Assembly: GCF_027853915.1 (NCBI RefSeq)
Contig: NZ_JAQGLA010000079.1
Coordinates: 1-32,962, forward strand
Direction of reading: 5' to 3'
Origin: Saccharopolyspora oryzae
Lineage (GTDB): Bacteria > Actinomycetota > Actinomycetes > Mycobacteriales > Pseudonocardiaceae
DNA: 32,962 bases
Of this stretch, positions 31,064-32,962 are shown one piece after another (position 1 is the first letter of the stretch; every line of letters starts with the position of its first letter). Made by a program: the position numbers and the translations under genes. Below the pieces are notes generated by a model. The model had not been told where the DNA came from. It saw nothing but the letters and a program-made list of their open reading frames with translations, and ran no database searches.

Positions 31064-31562
31064 CGGGCCACCTCCAGGCGTCCTGTGCGCAACTGTCGAC
31101 TTCCTTGTCTGGTGCCGGGCATCGGATGTGGGCTGTGGTGCGGGATCTCGCTCAGCGCTCTGCCCGCGTCCTGGTGTTCGAGCTGTGCCGGGATCGCTCG
31201 ATGAGGACATGGGGTTCTCCGGTGGTGGATGCGACCGGGGCTTCCGCGAAACCCCGCGGCGCAGAGGGAGCGCTTCAGTCGCCGGGGTCGCCGACGAAAG
31301 TTTTATTTCGAATTATGGAAGTATACGTCGTGATTTGAAAACGCTAGACCGCTTCTCAGGGCTCGTCAAGAGGTTCTGCGAACGGCGGCTCGGCGCTGTC
31401 GGGGCGGTTGATCCGGGACTTCGGGAACGGCCGCCTGTCCAGATGGTGGACCCCGCCGGTCCGGGATGTCCACGATCCGGGCTCAAGTGGTGCGGGATTG
31501 CCCGCGGAGTCTGGCCGGCGAGACGCGCGGCTGAACCGGCCATCTTGCGCACGCTTCGCGTC

Positions 31563-31576
31563 TCGGTATACCAAAA
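31563..31576 (+). promoter_or_regulatory. GGTATACC operator-like box 1
   Basis: TCGGTATACCAAAA; the core GGTATACC (31565-31572) is a perfect palindrome identical to the core upstream of the deaminase. It lies 110 bp before the amidohydrolase start. Confidence 0.55.
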
Positions 31577-31636
31577 CGATCAGCCCGGTTGGAGTGGCTG
31601 AGATGCCCGCCTGGGTGGCGGGTAGCTTCTACCCAA

Positions 31637-31648
31637 TTTGGTATACAG
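31637..31648 (+). promoter_or_regulatory. GGTATAC operator-like box 2
   Basis: TTTGGTATACAG, sharing TTTGGTATAC with the deaminase box. It is 34 bp before the amidohydrolase ATG and contains TATACA, a likely -10. Bound regulator would therefore block initiation. The two intergenic boxes are about 74 bp apart, roughly seven helical turns. Confidence 0.55.
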
Positions 31649-31681
31649 AACATCGCAAACTTGGACATCGAGGAGCTCGTA

Positions 31682-32962
31682 ATGTGCGTTGACCCCGCTC
31701 CGCCGCCCGCCAACCACCTCACCCGCCGAGGTGTGCTCACCGCAGCAGCGGTGCTGGCCGGGACCGCCGCGGTCGCAGCCGCGCCCCGTTCGGCCAGCGC
31801 TGCGCCGAAGCCCGGTCCGGCCGCGGGGGATCTGGTCATCGACGGCGGCACGCTGCTCGACCCGGCGACCGGTGCGGTCGTCGAGAACAGCGTGGTCGTG
31901 ATCCGCAACGGCGTCGTGCGCGCAGCCGGACCCCGCGACGGCGTCGAGGTGCCGGCGGGTGCGACCCGCCTCGACGCCCAGGGGCGCTGGGTGCTGCCGG
32001 GGTTGGTCGACGCGCACATCCACCTCAACACCGCCGACGAGGCGCGCGCCGCCGTCCGCCAGGGCGCCACCAGCGCCCGCAGCGGGTCGACGAACTTCTA
32101 CCAGGACATCGCCGTGCGCGAGCTGGCCCGCCAGGTGCCCGAGCTGGCGCCCGAGCTGAAGGCGGCGGGCGTCTTCGTCACCCCGGACCTCGGTGACACC
32201 GTCCTGGCCGACCCCGACCTCACGCCGCTGGCCCGGCTCGCCGACGGCGTCCGCTCGCCGGAGGCGCTGCGCCGCGTCGTCGAGGTGAACCTCGCCCGGG
32301 GCGCCGACGTCATCAAGACGCGGGTCAACGAGCGGGCCGGGCTGCCCGAGCAGGACCCGCAGACCCAGGTGTACTCCTACGAGCAGCTCTCCGAGGTGGT
32401 CGCCGCGGCACGCCGGGGCGGCAAGGGCGTGCTGTGCCACAGCTACAGCGAGAAGGGCTGCCACGACGCGGTGACCGCGGGCATCCGCTCGCTGGAGCAC
32501 GGCGTGTTCGTCGGCGAGAAGACCCTGCACGAGATGCTCCGCCGGAACACCTTCTTCACACCCACGATGACGGCGATCGCCGGGATGATCGGCGACCCGA
32601 ACCCGGTCCTGGACGAGCGCGGCCGCACCTACCTGCCGACCCTCCAGGCCGCGGTGCGAGCAGCCCACGAGCTGGGCGTCCCGCTGGCCGCCGGGACCGA
32701 CTCCTCCGGCGGTGAGGTCGACCCGATCGGCCGCGAGGTGCAGCTGATGCACGAGGCGGGCCTGCCGGAGCTCGACGCGATCCGCACGGCGACGACGTCG
32801 GCCGCGGCGCTTCTGGGCATCGAGCGCGAAGCGGGGCGGCTGGCGCCGGGCTTCCGGGGCGACGCGCTTGTGGTCTCCGGCGACCCGCACCGCGACCTGT
32901 CCGTCTTGACGTCGCCGGTGCACGTCGTGCGCGCGGGCTGGGCAGTGGCGAGAAACCGCCGT
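31682..32962 (+). CDS. Tat-exported amidohydrolase (partial, runs off the window)
   Basis: 427 codons to the window end without a stop; GAGGAG precedes the ATG at 31682. The N-terminus is a twin-arginine signal: LTRRGVLTAAAVLAG (Arg15-Arg16), Ala-rich core and ASA-A cleavage near residue 40. The mature part is an amidohydrolase TIM barrel: VLPGLVDAHIHL with His112 and His114, Lys212 in GADVIKTRVN, His253 in VLCHSYS, His273 in SLEHGVFV and Asp340 in AAGTDSSGG. The pattern resembles imidazolonepropionase/Xaa-Pro-dipeptidase-like amidohydrolases. It would hydrolyse a cyclic amide or similar outside the membrane, perhaps feeding the divergent NCS1 permease. The substrate is not determinable from sequence. 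Confidence 0.88.
   Translation, partial: MCVDPAPPPANHLTRRGVLTAAAVLAGTAAVAAAPRSASAAPKPGPAAGDLVIDGGTLLDPATGAVVENSVVVIRNGVVRAAGPRDGVEVPAGATRLDAQGRWVLPGLVDAHIHLNTADEARAAVRQGATSARSGSTNFYQDIAVRELARQVPELAPELKAAGVFVTPDLGDTVLADPDLTPLARLADGVRSPEALRRVVEVNLARGADVIKTRVNERAGLPEQDPQTQVYSYEQLSEVVAAARRGGKGVLCHSYSEKGCHDAVTAGIRSLEHGVFVGEKTLHEMLRRNTFFTPTMTAIAGMIGDPNPVLDERGRTYLPTLQAAVRAAHELGVPLAAGTDSSGGEVDPIGREVQLMHEAGLPELDAIRTATTSAAALLGIEREAGRLAPGFRGDALVVSGDPHRDLSVLTSPVHVVRAGWAVARNRR

Larger units (their letters stand above)
31064..31681. other. 618-bp divergent control region, no gene identified
   Basis: The region separates the permease (minus) and amidohydrolase (plus). No open frame in it looks coding. It contains an AT-rich patch (about 31299-31342, with TATACT on the minus strand) that may hold the permease promoter, and two GGTATAC boxes nearer the amidohydrolase. 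Confidence 0.55.

Noticed and set aside
28469..31204. 911-residue open frame on the plus strand
   Set aside because: Shadow of the racemase, permease and deaminase genes on the other strand; His/Arg/Asp-rich composition without any domain.
31105..31601. Short open frames in the permease/amidohydrolase gap
   Set aside because: Irregular codon use, no start signals, and they cross the AT-rich control region and operator boxes.
1..32962. CRISPR arrays, tRNAs, rRNAs, insertion sequences, attachment sites
   Set aside because: No regularly spaced repeats, cloverleaf-like segments, transposase motifs or terminal repeats were seen.

Overview
The window is very GC-rich, has strong G/C preference at third codon positions, uses many GTG starts and has TPP-riboswitch/YkoEDC genes and a Pup gene. 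This points to a Gram-positive, proteasome-bearing actinomycete, most likely Pseudonocardiales and Saccharopolyspora-like (the genus is inference). I see no rRNA, tRNA, intact mobile element, CRISPR array or phage gene. It reads as a chromosomal metabolic and regulatory region.

Layout. 1-4.5 kb: the 3' end of a DnaE-type DNA polymerase III alpha subunit, a LysR regulator, an ABM-fold monooxygenase, a convergent AraC regulator, a TauE/SafE exporter and a HutC-type GntR regulator. 4.5-8.5 kb: a catabolic operon behind two tandem HutC-type operators, with a dicarboxylate (DAACS) transporter, a fumarase/aspartase-superfamily lyase, an IPMDH/tartrate dehydrogenase C-terminal remnant and a fluoroacetate-dehalogenase-like hydrolase. 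8.5-12.5 kb: a WYL regulator divergent from a short UvrA-like ABC protein, then a lytic transglycosylase-like lipoprotein. 12.6-15.5 kb: a thiamine-type ECF transporter (ykoE-D-C order) under a TPP riboswitch. 15.8-17.4 kb: a compact pqqA-pqqD-pqqE cluster with no pqqB or pqqC beside it. 17.5-19.4 kb: a SufR-like Fe-S HTH regulator divergent from folE, then a DoxX protein. 19.7-22.5 kb: a PLDc_N membrane peptide, an MHS-family symporter, a Rho_N-like basic protein and a stand-alone pup gene. 22.5-28.2 kb: a three-gene minus-strand operon (pyruvate-oxidase-like ThDP enzyme, a 36-residue small ORF, a fused FAD/Fe-S 2-hydroxyacid dehydrogenase) divergent from an FCD-type GntR regulator. 28.2-33 kb: a probable N-heterocycle locus with a nucleobase deaminase, a hydantoin-racemase-like protein lacking one catalytic Cys, an NCS1 permease and a divergent Tat-exported amidohydrolase that runs off the window. 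It is tied together by GGTATAC operator-like boxes.

The most interesting points are: (1) Pup encoded away from any proteasome gene; (2) the pqqADE mini-cluster, whose 45-residue precursor is longer than classical PqqA and which lies downstream of a SufR-like regulator; (3) the GGTATAC boxes linking the heterocycle genes; (4) the tandem HutC operators and the dehydrogenase remnant following the lyase stop in the same frame; (5) two unlisted small ORFs, one translationally coupled between two redox enzymes. All functions are read from sequence motifs; no database search was possible.
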